Source: Lates calcarifer (taxonomy: Eukaryota > Chordata > Actinopteri > Centropomidae). From it: DNA of 64,000 nucleotides. The notes under the pieces were generated by a model that was not told the DNA's origin, made no database searches, and saw only the letters and a program-made list of their open reading frames with translations. A program made the translations under genes and the position numbers. The stretch spans positions 25,981,074 through 26,045,073 of the forward strand of contig NC_066842.1 in the NCBI RefSeq assembly GCF_001640805.2, given 5' to 3'. Positions 35,014 through 45,602 of this stretch are shown in pieces; within the stretch, counting starts at the first letter, position 1, and each line of letters starts with the position of its first letter.

Positions 35014-35624
35014 ATGGACCCAGCCAACCAGGATTCCCTCCGGGCTGTGCTGCAGGCCCAGGGTGCTAGGCTCCATCAACAACAGGAGGAAATCACCTGT
35101 CTCCACCGCAACATTCAGGCCATGGCGGCACACCAGGAACACCTCATGGCATCCGTCGGGGAGCAGATTGGCATCCTAGTAAGCCGGGTGCAGCCAACCC
35201 AGCCCTCTCCAAGTCCAGCATCAGCTTCGGTGGTTCCGGCATCTACTCCTCCGCCCACAAGTCCGCTCCCATCTCTGGCGGCGACTCCTCCGATGGCATT
35301 CCCTCATCTCTCCCGACTGGAACGTTTCTCTGGAGAATCAGGAGACTGCAGGGCCTTCCTCACACAATGCAGCCTCCATTTTGAGCCACGACCTTGATTC
35401 ACTCATTTCTCTGGCCATCAAGATAGACAAGAGACTGTTGAAGAGAAAGAGAGAGAGGGATGAGATGTGTCTTGCCCCTCCGGGACACCGGAGGCGCTAT
35501 TCCCCTGGCCGGAAGTTCTCTGGTCGTGTAGAACCTCAGTTGTCGCTTCCCGCCACCACAGTGGCGCCCCCTGCGGTCCCGGAGGAGCCAATGCAGCTGG
35601 GCAGAGCACACCTCACTCCAGAGG
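35014..35624 (+). pseudogene. Gypsy gag, internally deleted and interrupted by a retrovirus remnant
   Basis: Gag would form the particle that packages element RNA. It starts MDPANQDSLRAVLQAQG, with a heptad-like Gln/Ile/Leu stretch (HQQQEEITCLHRNIQAM) and a Pro/Ser-rich linker. Then comes HLSRLERFSGESGDCRAFLT (about 35306) and CSLHFE, where the capsid domain should follow. Instead a deletion plus frameshift at about 35395 leads to HDLDSLISLAIKIDKRL (about 35387-35440) and then EEPMQLGRAHLTPE (about 35583-35624), the end of gag before its zinc knuckle. The zinc knuckle itself is absent because an antisense LTR begins at 35625. The protease region of the gypsy element is also absent. Confidence 0.88.
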
Positions 35625-35997
35625 TGTCATGGAAATTTTCTCAGCTGCTGGTGAAGAATGAAATAGAGACTTCTGCCAGCCGACAAAGTTTTATTTTCCT
35701 TGCAAGAAAAAGGTCAGTTACCACCCGAGCGGTCAGGAGATGGCAAAAGACCCTGAGCATAGGGACATCTAGACCTTTATACCTGAGGAATGCCCCTATA
35801 GGGGAACAAAGGATCCTTGATCTTTGTTGTTCCTTGGCACCCCTTTGTGTGCCACTGGAAGTGGCACCCAACCCCTGGGGCGATCTTTCACACCTGGGGC
35901 ATCCCACAGAATCCACATCGGAATGAGAATGCAATCAAGCAAATGGTCTACATGTCACAAATGGTTACAGATAAAGATAATGAAATTTGCCATTACA
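35625..35997 (-). mobile_element. Endogenous retrovirus LTR (3' LTR, antisense)
   Basis: On the minus strand the 373-bp LTR starts TGTAATGG and ends CCATGACA; these ends are inverted repeats with 7 of 8 bases matching. A TATAAA box lies at plus-strand 35776-35781 and an AATAAA signal at 35690-35695, giving a normal U3-R-U5 order. A polypurine tract precedes it. It joins gypsy gag directly at 35624/35625; GAGG (35621-35624) would be one half of the target duplication. The matching LTR at the other end is not present. Confidence 0.85.
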
Positions 35998-36000
35998 ATT

Positions 36001-36010
36001 CCCCCTTTTG
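36001..36010 (-). other. Polypurine tract of the endogenous retrovirus
   Basis: On the minus strand CAAAAGGGGG lies three bases upstream of the LTR start. In retroviruses this purine run primes plus-strand DNA synthesis. Confidence 0.75.
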
Positions 36011-36271
36011 ATTATTAATTAATCACAACTTAATGATCCAACACATTAATTCACAGAGGTTTAAAATGCATCTTCATGACAGTTGTTTGGATAGATGGAT
36101 AGATGATAAAATAAATGGTTGGGGAAAAGAAAAGGAACAAAAGTAAGAGAAAACAACAATTAAACAAAACAAAACTAAAGACAAAACATTATTTACAGAG
36201 TCTGAACATTAGGAGGTGTGATGAACTGCAGGATTAGGTAAAGGACCTTGTTTTCTGCACAGTGTTGTTAC

Positions 36272-37119
36272 TCAGTGATTTGCAAAAATGGACATAAGAC
36301 AGGTGGCCAATAAGCTATTAATAATTAGGATCCCAAGCACAATGAATGCAGATACAAGGATTAGATAACCCAAAACCCCTACATTTCCTTTAAACCAGTC
36401 ACACAAACTATTGGTGGGGACAGGGTTACACAATGTCTTAACAGCACAATTCATGTGGGTTGAGATTTCTTGTGTGAGTGGGGACATGCTTTTTGCTGTT
36501 GAGTTTGTGAGATCTTCAACCTCAAGAGAGGTCCAACATATAATCCGAGGTTGTCCTGACTCTGCAGCTTGCGGCGGGAGCGCCAAAATGGAATCGCATG
36601 GCCCAGATCATGCCACAATATGACAGATGATGAATATTGTCTTAGAGGGAGTGTTCATGATAGAGTTTGAGTGTAGTGTGTAGTGTGACACATGTGGTTG
36701 GAGAAGTCAGTGGGAGACTTCCTGTGTTGTATGGGATGAGTCCAAAACACAACCATTCTTGGTGGTTGGGCTATTATCAGCCACCAGTGCCTAACAGGAG
36801 GCATGTGTGATGTTTGTGATGTTAGTGTGATTGGGGTTGATGACTGGGGTGTCCATCTTCTTCCGTGAGTCTGGTGTCTGCTCCTCTACTCTTCCAGCGT
36901 CTGTGGGTTGTTCCTCTGATGGTTGGAGGTGTCCTTCATCTTCTTCTTTTGGGGCTCCAGTGTTTGCGCTGCTCCTCTGCTGCTCCAATGACTGTGGGAG
37001 TTGTACAGCTTCTTCTGGGCCTCTGGGGCCTGCGTTGTCCTTCCGGACAGGAGATCCTTCCCAGAGGTGCAGCCAACGTTCAGGGCTCCGTAGATGAAGA
37101 AGAGGACCCGCAGGATCAC
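36272..37119 (-). pseudogene. Endogenous retrovirus envelope remnant
   Basis: Two minus-strand pieces fit an envelope gene in the expected place, just upstream of the polypurine tract. A leader-like start at 37119 has a hydrophobic run after the initiating Met (residues 2-12). The distal piece (36586-36272) has spaced cysteines followed by a hydrophobic segment of about 22 residues (roughly 36410-36345) and a short tail, as in a transmembrane subunit. The whole interval is about 850 bp, well short of a normal env, and the two pieces are in different frames with stops between. The call rests on position and general architecture, not on a motif specific to one virus family. It is certainly non-functional. 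Confidence 0.55.
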
Positions 37120-37348
37120 AAAGGGACGCTGTCAGCCTCTGGTGTATGCTGGCAGGTTTGGACCCTTTGGTGTGGGCTCAGTCACTTGCGTTCATCACTA
37201 GGAAAAGACTGGACAGCTTGTACTTGTAGTAGTAGTTAGAAAAGGACAAAATGGTAAAATGGCAAAATGGTGTCATGGCTTGGTGATTCCATCTGTTTTG
37301 AAGTGGACAGTGTATTCTGAATACAGTCATGTTTATCTGTAGATAAAG

Positions 37349-37455
37349 GGTGTGTGTGTGTGTGAGGAGTGTCAACATGTGTGTATGTGTGTGTGTGTCT
37401 GTGTGTGAGGAGTGTCAGCATGTGTGTATGTGTGTCTATGTGTGAAAAGTGTCAG

Positions 37456-37490
<35 letters not shown>

Positions 37491-37532
37491 AATGTCAGCA
37501 TGTGTGTATGTGTGTGTGAGAGGAGTGTCAAC
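37349..37532. repeat. Compound minisatellite of GT runs and a GAGGAGTGTCARCAT unit
   Basis: Five occurrences of GTGTCARCAT (about 37367, 37412, 37450, 37492, 37526) are separated by GT/ATGT runs of varying length, giving a loose period of 35-45 bases. Confidence 0.85.
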
Positions 37533-39092
37533 ATTGTCATCCATACAGTCTTCCAGAGCTGTGCTGTTCAGTTCATGGTGTTGTTCACGTTCCAGCACAA
37601 GATGTAAGTCCTGGAGCACATCAGTCAACACTTATTGACATCCTTCACACACGACAGACCATGCAAAATGCATGTTGGCTACACATATGAAGAAATGGGA
37701 ACCACAATGCGGCCGTCATTGTGGATCCACAGAGTATTTACATATGGACAAACCTATACTCTCTCCTGTCGGCAGAACCTTGTAAGATCTACCTCATTAG
37801 GAGAAGCAAGGTCATTAATGGACAAAGAACAGAGCGTGGACAGGGATACTCAAAATGTGTCAAGGCAGGTAACCGTCAATCACATTTCTGAGATCAATAA
37901 TAATGATAACAGTTTTACCTTCTGATAGAAGATCTTCAGCAGTGTGTACACTCAACTACTTGGGCGGAGCTTCAGGGTGGCAACACTTCCAACAAACTTG
38001 GAAAATTCTAATAATTACATACTCTGTGTATGGCAAGCCATTTTTTTATCAGCAGTCATTTGCATAAGAAACCAGATTAATGTTGGAGAGAGAAATTTCA
38101 GAAAGAAAAGATCAGGGTAAGGTTTTAGATGCACATATGGACATAAGGTGGGATGCAAATATGGTCCTATGCGTGGTCCAGTCTGAAAATAAGCAACAGG
38201 TTTAAGGAAGGTGTTGTTGGATGAGAGCAGACATGTAGAGACAGACAATCATTCATATCCACAATCAGATCTCTGGGCAATTTAGAATTACCAATTAGCT
38301 TAATCTACTTGTCCTCAAATTGTGTGAGGAAGCCAGAGTACCTATAGATAATGCACACATAAAGGCTTAGACTCAATTGATTGGGTTAATCAGTTTAAAA
38401 AGGGTTAAAAATACACCCCTAATTCCAACATTCAATCTTACAATAATGGATGTGCCATAGACAGGGTGTGTGTTTTAGATTTGGTTGCTGCAAACGAGCC
38501 ATTTCTCACCACAATGGAGGGGATCGCCTTATCCCAGGTGGATGTTTTGTCTGAGGTGTGAAGTCACACTGCCACAGCCAAGTTCCTCTGCCACCTTTCC
38601 TTTTGCTCCGCCTGTATAGTGAGATACTCACAAAAACTGTTACCATCTAGATCCAATATCCGGTTTTACTCAGTTCATCATGTCATTCTTTGTCTCACCA
38701 ACTCTCCAAATTTTGAAGAGGCAAAAGAAAACATAAAGTCACATTCAACACAGCAACGAAGACATACATGAAGTCACCATCCTCTATAAATTCCTAGTGA
38801 CAACCACCTACAAGACAAACCTATACAAAACCACATGAAGTGACAAATTTCACACAAACATGACAATTTTTGCAACATTTTCCTTGGTACCAGTTATCAT
38901 ACATGTATTTTAGGATTGGTCAGCTCATTCTCTGCCCCTCTACTAAAACAATTCTCATGAGGCAGGGAAAAAAACAAACAACCTCACAGCAGGTCAGTTA
39001 ACTGCATTACAAAGGTGAAAGCATTCCTAAACATACACAGAGAAGAACTAACCAATAAAAAATAAAACCCTTTTCACGACCATACGGCAAAC
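37533..39092. other. Interval between retrovirus env and protease remnants, mostly unassigned
   Basis: By position this should hold RT, RNase H and integrase of the retrovirus, but I cannot find their motifs on the minus strand. The pol genes are either deleted or too degraded. A SINE fragment lies at 38235-38357. Confidence 0.45.
38235..38357 (-). mobile_element. SINE fragment
   Basis: The stretch from GAGACAGACAATCATTCATA to GAGGAAGCCAGAGTACCTAT matches the middle of the SINE at 22877-23172 (same family, same orientation). Both ends are truncated. Confidence 0.65.
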
Positions 39093-39783
39093 TTACATGA
39101 AACTGCAGGATAACTTCTTTGGGATTCCAACTTCACAGACCTCCAACAGCACAGCAACAATAATTGGGTTTTCAAAAGGACCCCTTACCTCTTCAGTTTG
39201 GATTCTCAGGTCACTGGTGTGTCTTTGGTCTGGAAGAAGGAGTCTCTGTAGAAGTATATTGTCATCCAGGTCACAGGTGTTGAAGCATTGATATGCATAT
39301 AACAGATTTGAGGTGTGGTGAACTAAGGACTGTGAGAAATTTGGTTCCAAATCAGATAGTCTGTGAACTTTGACCCTTTCTGGGGTTGAGATCAAACAAA
39401 GGGCTAATTTGCACATTAAGTCTCTGCCCATTAGAGAGTAAGAATGCATGTTTGAAGCTCGTACTTGGCCCATCTTTACATTTGAGTGGGACAGTGATGT
39501 TTTCTCTAATTGTTTGACCTGATGAACCAATAGAGTACACATAGTTTCCACTCAGTTTTGGTTTTGTAGTGAGTTCTACAGCTTTTTTCACAGAATATGT
39601 GGCTAATGAGTCGACTAAGAATACAACACTTTGTTCTGCAATGGCCAATGTATGTTGTGGAAACTTCTTGAAATGATCAGATGTGTAGTGAACATATGTT
39701 AGAACAACTTCATCCCTATTTTGTGAACACTCAATAAGTTGTGTAACATTTTTACAATGTTTGGTGTTAGTGTTTAAGTACAT
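39093..39783 (-). pseudogene. Endogenous retrovirus aspartic protease remnant
   Basis: On the minus strand a frame from 39783 contains the active-site region LVDSLA (about 39620-39603), where a working enzyme has D-S/T-G; the glycine is a leucine, so it should be inactive. It continues through SIGSSGQTIRE (about 39540) and FKHAFLL (about 39450). After a frameshift near 39430-39450 comes GRDLMCKL (about 39428-39404), equivalent to the G-R-D block near the end of retroviral proteases. The part downstream (to 39093) is open but not recognised. The right end is cut: no gag, primer-binding site or 5' LTR follows, and gypsy pol resumes at about 39843. Virus genus not assigned. Confidence 0.7.
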
Positions 39784-39842
39784 TTTGTAGCAGTGTGTGT
39801 TAATTTGCTCTGTATGTGTGTGTGAATGTGGTGCTATGTAGC

Positions 39843-42020
39843 TATGCAGGAATATGTGGACTCCTCCCTGGCGGCGGGCCTCATTCGGCCTTCTTCTTCT
39901 CCTGCTGGCGCTGGATTCTTCATTGTAGAGAAGAAAGACAAGTCTCTCTGGCTGTGCATTGACTACAGAGGTCTGAACAACATCACCGTTAAGAATCGGT
40001 ATCTCCTCCCTTTAATCGCCTCTGCTTTTGAATTGCTACAAGGGGCCAAAGTATTCACTAAACTGGACTTAAGAAACGCATACCGATCTGGTGAGAATAA
40101 GGGAGGGGGACAAGTGGAAGATGGCTTTCAACACTCCTAGCGGTCACTATGAATATTTGGTGATGCCATTTGGCCTCACCAACGCACCAGCAGTGTTCCA
40201 GGGGCTTGTGAATGACGTCCTGCGGGAGATGTTGAACCAGTTTGTCTTTGTTTACTTGGACAACATCCTCATCTTTTCCCCCGATGAGGCTTCTCACACA
40301 CAACATGTCAGACGGGTCTTAAAGCGGCTCCTCAACCATCAGCTCTACGTCAAGGCAGAGAAGTGTGAGTTCCACGTTCCATCTCTGTCCTTCCTGGGGT
40401 TCATTGTGGCGGAGAGGCAGATCCTAATGGACCCAGACAAGATCCGGGCAGTAGCAGAATGGCCCACACCCACCAGCCGCAAGCAGGTACAACGGTTCCT
40501 TGGTTTTGCCAACTTCTATAGAAAACTCATACGAAACTTCAGTGCTATTGCTGCCCCTCTGCATGTCCTAACCTCCCCCCGATCCAAGTTCATATGGTCT
40601 CCCCAGGCACAGGAGGCTTTCCGAAGGCTCAAGGAGAGCTTCACTATGGCCCCGGTCCTCACACTGCCAGATCCTAAGCTCCAATTCATGGTGGAGGTCG
40701 ATGCCTCAGATGTGGGCATAGGGGCCATCCTGTCTCAGCGCTCCCCCAAGGACAACCGGCCTCAGCCCGTGCCTTCCTCTCACGCAAGCTCTCTGCGGCT
40801 GAGAGGAACTATGACATCGGGAACAGGGAGCTCTTCGCAGTTAAGGTGGCCCTGGAAGAGTGGCGCCATTGGCTGGAGGGGGCAGAACAGCCCTTCTTGG
40901 TATGGACAGACCACAAGAACTTGGAGTATCTGCGCACCACCAAGCGCCTGAACCCTCGACAGGCTAGATGGGCACTAGTTTTTAATAGGGCACATTCTTC
41001 CCCACTCTCCTGTCACCCTGGAGTAAGACGGACCATGTTTGTCATCCAGTTTTTGGTGGCCTTCCATGGAGACAGCCGTGGGGGAGTATGTGGCTGCCTG
41101 CCCCACCTGTGCTTGCCACAAACCCTCCAGACACCCCCTCTGGCGAGCTCCATCCCTTGCCTGTTCCTCATCGCCCCTGGGCTGACATATCGGTGGATTT
41201 TGTCACAGGTCTCCCTCCCTCTGACGGGAACACTGCCATCTTGACTGTTGTGGACCGTTTCTCCAAAATGGTGCATTTTATCCCCTTACCCAACTCCGTC
41301 AGCTAAGGAGACGGCAGAGGTCCTCCTGTCCCAAGTTTTCCGCATTCACGGTCTCCCCAGGGACATTGTGTCAGATCGGGGCCCCCAATTTATCTCTCAT
41401 TTCTGGAAGGCATTTTGCTCCCTGTTGGGGGCAACAGCGAGTCTCTCTTCAGGGTATCACCCACAAGTCTAATGGCCAGACAGAGCGCCTGAACCAGGAA
41501 CTGGAAACCTCCCTGCGCTGTCTGGTCTCCCACAATCCTGCTTCCTGGAGTAGGAACCTGCTATGGGCCGAATACGCCCATAATTCCTTGCCCTGTTCTT
41601 CCACTGGCCTCACTCCCTTCCAATGTATGTATGGTTACCAGCCACCCCTTTTCTCAGCCCTGGAGAAGGAACTGGGGGTCCCCTCGGCCACCGCCCTAGT
41701 GAGACGATGCCGCCGTACATGGGCACGAGCCCAGCAGGCCCTGCTCCAAAGCTCAGCCCATTATAAAAAGACAGTAGATCGTCGTCGGACCGCAGCTCCT
41801 CAGTACCAGGCCGGGCAAAGAGTCTGGTTGTCTGCCCAGGACCTGCCCCTCCCGGTGGAGTCCCGTAAGTTGGCTCCTCGTTTTGTGGGTCCTTTCCCTG
41901 TGTCCAAGGTTATTAATCCTGCTGCTCTCAGACTGAAGCTTCCCAGGTCCATGAGAGTGCACCCCACCTTCCACGTCAGCTGGGTCAAGCCTGTTAAGGA
42001 GAGTTTGCTGGTTTGCTGTA
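39843..42020 (+). pseudogene. Gypsy pol: reverse transcriptase, RNase H, integrase
   Basis: Continuation of the element whose LTR and gag lie at 34592-35624. [21 protein letters not shown] (39846), [16 protein letters not shown] (about 39957), [10 protein letters not shown], frameshift at about 40085, then [16 protein letters not shown] (about 40153) and [10 protein letters not shown] (about 40250-40279), where the second YxDD aspartate is Asn (40262-40264). RNase [17 protein letters not shown] (about 40692), frameshift near 40770, [20 protein letters not shown] (about 40870). The end of RNase H is deleted and joins the integrase zinc region (CHPGVRRTM, about 41011). Integrase DDE residues sit in ISVDFVTGL (41191), VSDRGPQFI (41369) and NGQTERLNQELE (41473), over two more frameshifts. 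The C-terminal SH3-like part runs to HPTFHVSWVKPVKESLLV (about 42013). The chromodomain and 3' LTR are missing. Confidence 0.93.
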
Positions 42021-44869
42021 GTGCAGATCTCAGTAGTGTGGACCGCCTGCTATGCCACCATCTTGGAACCACAAAAATAGTTTTTAAATCAGCTGGCCAC
42101 TGTAGGTAAAAAAATGCCAGGGACTACAACAGATTCACATACATTTAGTGTTATAGTGAATATCTCAGCTCCAGGACAGTGTAAACTCAATTTTTTTGGA
42201 TGATAGTGGTGCTCTGAAGTGAATTTCATGATACTTCTATCTCAGTAACCCAGCAATATATATTCAAATTAGCTTAAAGATGGTAATAATACGCAAATGT
42301 GAGAGTCTCAGTGAGAGAGATTAATAACTAAACTAGCATTCCTCATAACAATTTCACTTGTAACTTATTTTTAATGCTGAAAATATCTAGAACTTCCTCA
42401 TCCAATTATCCATACTTTTGGATACTTCTCTTCCAGACTTTTCCTGTTTTGTGTCATTTGTTTTCTCTTTTCAGAATCAAACGCTGCCCGTTTGTTGCAA
42501 CATTTGAGAACGCTGTCTCACAGTGATGTTGCTCTGTTTTGCTGACAATAGTCCATTACATCTGCTGGCTACATCTTTGTATGTAGTAGTACAGTTATAT
42601 TAATACTATTCATTGGTAGTTTTGGTCTTTTCAAAGGATTTGTTGAAAATATAGAATACAGACAGTTTTATCCTTTAAATTGTGTTTAAATTGAGTTAGT
42701 GCACATGACATAAAGCTGGTGGCTTTTTGCAGCTACTGATATGGTTTGAACATGTTGTAATTAAAATCAAAAACAGTACAAAGATGAACGTCTCTTGTCA
42801 TCACCAGTGTAATGTCTGCTTGGGTGTAAAAAGTCATTATTGCTTCAAGGTTTCCCACTGAACAGTTGATTGTAAAGCACAGGCAGCAGTAATGTCACAT
42901 GTGTCTCAGTGAGGAGGGACAGTCAGTACACTCCCTGAACTGTGAGCTGCTTCTCCAGGTGCAGATATCAAATCCTGAAAGATTAGAGGACTGTCATGGT
43001 TGGATAAAAATACAGTATCAGTATTAGATGGTTGATTTGTCCAACCAGAAAGACCGTCTCCATGGCTACAGACATCACCTCCTCTATAGTGGTGGAGACT
43101 TCAATCAGATGCTGACACACCAAACCAGCAGGTTAGTAGTCCACATAAACAAAAGTGTCAGCAGACAACTCAAGTAAATAGATAATCAATATTTTATTCA
43201 AATCAAATGATTATCTCATGTCATATTTTCTGAGATTTTTGTTAGTGTTGCTTCTCATTGGAGAAGCTCCTGTTCAGCATCAAACAGCAGACAGACTTAA
43301 CACTGCAGCTGACTCAACTTTCTCACCTCACACTGATCATCATCAGCAGCAGGAATTTGCCCACTTGTCAGTCAGCTGTTTGTTAACATTTGACAACTTC
43401 TTAACTCCAGTGGCTGGAGATAATGATGATTCGGCGCTGTATAAATACATTGAACCGAATAACTAAACAGTTCCACAACAACTTTATAAGGTACTCATGT
43501 GTCAATGTTGAGGAAAAATTAGGTATTTCAACTGCAAGTTCAATGAGATTCAGACCAAACATTAATTATTATTAACAGATCATGTTCCTCCGTACTCCTC
43601 TGTCTGTTCCTTTTCTCCCAGGATAACTACAGATATTCAGCTCAGGTGGATATAGTATCAACTGGGATGTAAGTGTCTAAACATGAGCATGGCTATGTAA
43701 CTTTTAAAAGAAGAAATAACACATGCATGGTTTCTGCTGCTGCAGCTCTACATGTCCTTCTGATGTGACCAGTAGCTTGGTGCATAGAGTTATCTAATGT
43801 TATTAAACCGTAAATGACATTGCTGTATAAAGTGCATTACGGTTTATTACTGAGACACTTTACTGAGTAGATTTACCATTTTATCCCATAATTAACAAAA
43901 CGTAGGCACATTTTAGTTACATAGTCATGCTTGAAGACCAGCAGTTTTTAAAATATGAAAATGATGGAATATAATGGACAATATCAACATATATATCAAT
44001 AATATCACTATCATTTTGTTGTATGGGCTGTTTTTGAATGAATGAATAAAACTTTGGGCAACATTTTAAGGAAAACAGTGGATCATTTGCTCCCCTTTTG
44101 TTTCTGAGCACAACTACATTTGAAGGCAACATTAGCAGCAGAGATGTTCAACAGACATTTCTATACTGAGAGCTTTATAGTTATCAGGTCTCCTGACAGT
44201 AACAATTCATCTCCACTTCTAACTACTTCTGTCAGTCAGATTCAGGAAGTATATCAGACACTGTTTAATGTCAGGTAAATGTAATCCATTCACATCAGAT
44301 GTAGACACAACTGACATGTAAGCTGTATATTAATGCCAAGTAGAGAGAGGTTCAAAAGAGTAACAGTGTAATACTATCAAGAAAAACATACAAACACATT
44401 CAGTCTGACAAACACAAGCTCCTATGCCTGTGACTGCGATTAGACTAGTCAGAACAGAATTAAGTAGCTGTGTCACTTAAAGCCCTGTGGAGACTGTAAA
44501 TGCCAATCTAGGCTTGACATTTAGATCACTGTCAGTCAGTCTCTCTCTTTCTCAAGTTCTGCCTCTACCTGCTGTCCACATATTTCCCACATACTTTGTC
44601 TGTTGTCTCTTTTATTTTTCCTCCAATTTCTTTAAGCTTTCCTGTTCTGTTTTCTTCAACTCTGTGTTCACAGTCTCACATACCTACCTTCACAGGATGA
44701 TTAGACACAGTTGTTTGACAGTTGTTTTTCTCTGTTCAACAGGAACCAAAGTCAACCAACCAACAACTTGTCTATACTATTGAACCATACTATTTTTTTA
44801 GTTTTGAGCACAATGTGTCAAACATCAGTTTCACTTCTGCAGATGATTAATGACTGACCTTGTTTAGAT
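42021..44869. other. Unassigned
   Basis: The gypsy sequence stops at about 42020 without an LTR. Beyond it is AT-rich sequence with no recognised element. One short signal-peptide-like frame (43218-43466) and a splice-site-like pair (acceptor TTTTCTCCCAG ending at 43621, donor GTAAGT at 43669) are noted separately. Confidence 0.5.
43218..43466 (+). CDS. Hypothetical short frame with a signal-peptide-like start
   Basis: An 82-codon frame begins MSYFLRFLLVLLLIGEAPVQ: a charged residue, a leucine-rich hydrophobic core of about 10 residues, then small residues, as in a secretory signal peptide. The remainder is polar, His/Gln/Asp-rich and not recognised. No promoter or polyadenylation signal was found. 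A possible 47-base internal exon (43622-43668) lies 155 bases downstream. This could be chance; there is no family match and no evidence of expression. Confidence 0.15.
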   Translation: MSYFLRFLLVLLLIGEAPVQHQTADRLNTAADSTFSPHTDHHQQQEFAHLSVSCLLTFDNFLTPVAGDNDDSALYKYIEPNN

Positions 44870-45590
44870 CACCAGCTGGACAATTTCTGTAAGCTGATCT
44901 CTGACATGGAGTATTATCCTGCTGGAAATAGCCATTAGAAGATGGTACTGTGGCCATGAACATGGTTAGAAACAATACTCAGATAGGCTGAGTACAGGGA
45001 TGAACATGGTTAGAAACAATACTCAGATAGGCTGTGACATTCAGACCACAATTGATTGGCATTAAGTGAGTCAAGAAAACATTCCCCACACCATTACACC
45101 ACCACCAGCAGCCTGGACTGTTGACATGAGGGAGGTTGGCTCAGCAGAAATCCAGATCCATCAGACCAGGCTACAGACTTTTCAGTCTTCAGCAGCAGCC
45201 TCAGATTTCTGTTCTTGGCTGACAGGGGTGGAATCTGAAGTGGTCTGATGCTGCTGTAGTCCATCCACCTCAAGGTTGGAGCTGTTCTTCTTTCTGTCCA
45301 CAGCCTTTCTGTCAGCTACAACCAGTCTTTGTCAGTGATTGTTTTTGGCTGCATTCTGAGTAAAAACTTTAGAGACTGTTGTGTGTGAAAATCCCCAGGA
45401 GATTTCAGATTTCAGGTTTCAGAAAAACTCAAACCAGCTCATCTGACACCAACAATCATGTCACAGTCAAAGTCACTGAGATCAGTTTTTTCCTCCATTC
45501 TGATGTTTGATGTGAACATTAACTGAAGCTCCTGACCTGGATCTGCAGGATTTTATACACTGCTCTGCTGCTATATGACTGGCTGATAGA
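44870..45590 (-). pseudogene. Tc1-like transposase remnant (third Tc1 family)
   Basis: On the minus strand, DLSDFDCDMIVGVR (about 45490-45450) and LSFSET match the DNA-binding half of a Tc1-like transposase. SSIRPLQIPPLSAKNRNLRL (about 45263-45204) follows. AWSDGSGF (plus-strand 45149-45171) carries the first catalytic aspartate, and NGYFQQDNTPC (about 44932-44904) carries the second. Text between these is broken by stops and a tandem duplication. The third catalytic residue and both inverted-repeat ends are missing. Related fish elements carry WSDESRF and YFQQDNAPCH at these places. Confidence 0.8.
44956..45034. repeat. 35-bp tandem duplication in the Tc1 remnant
   Basis: The sequence ATGAACATGGTTAGAAACAA plus the next 15 bases occurs at 44956-44990 and again at 45000-45034 without mismatch, with 9 bases between. 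It duplicates part of the transposase frame and shifts it. Confidence 0.95.
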
Positions 45591-45602
45591 TAATGGTTTT
45601 TT

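Noticed and set aside
37533..39092. Retroviral RT and integrase expected between env and protease
   Set aside because: Searched by eye on the minus strand for DD and DDE type motifs; none seen.
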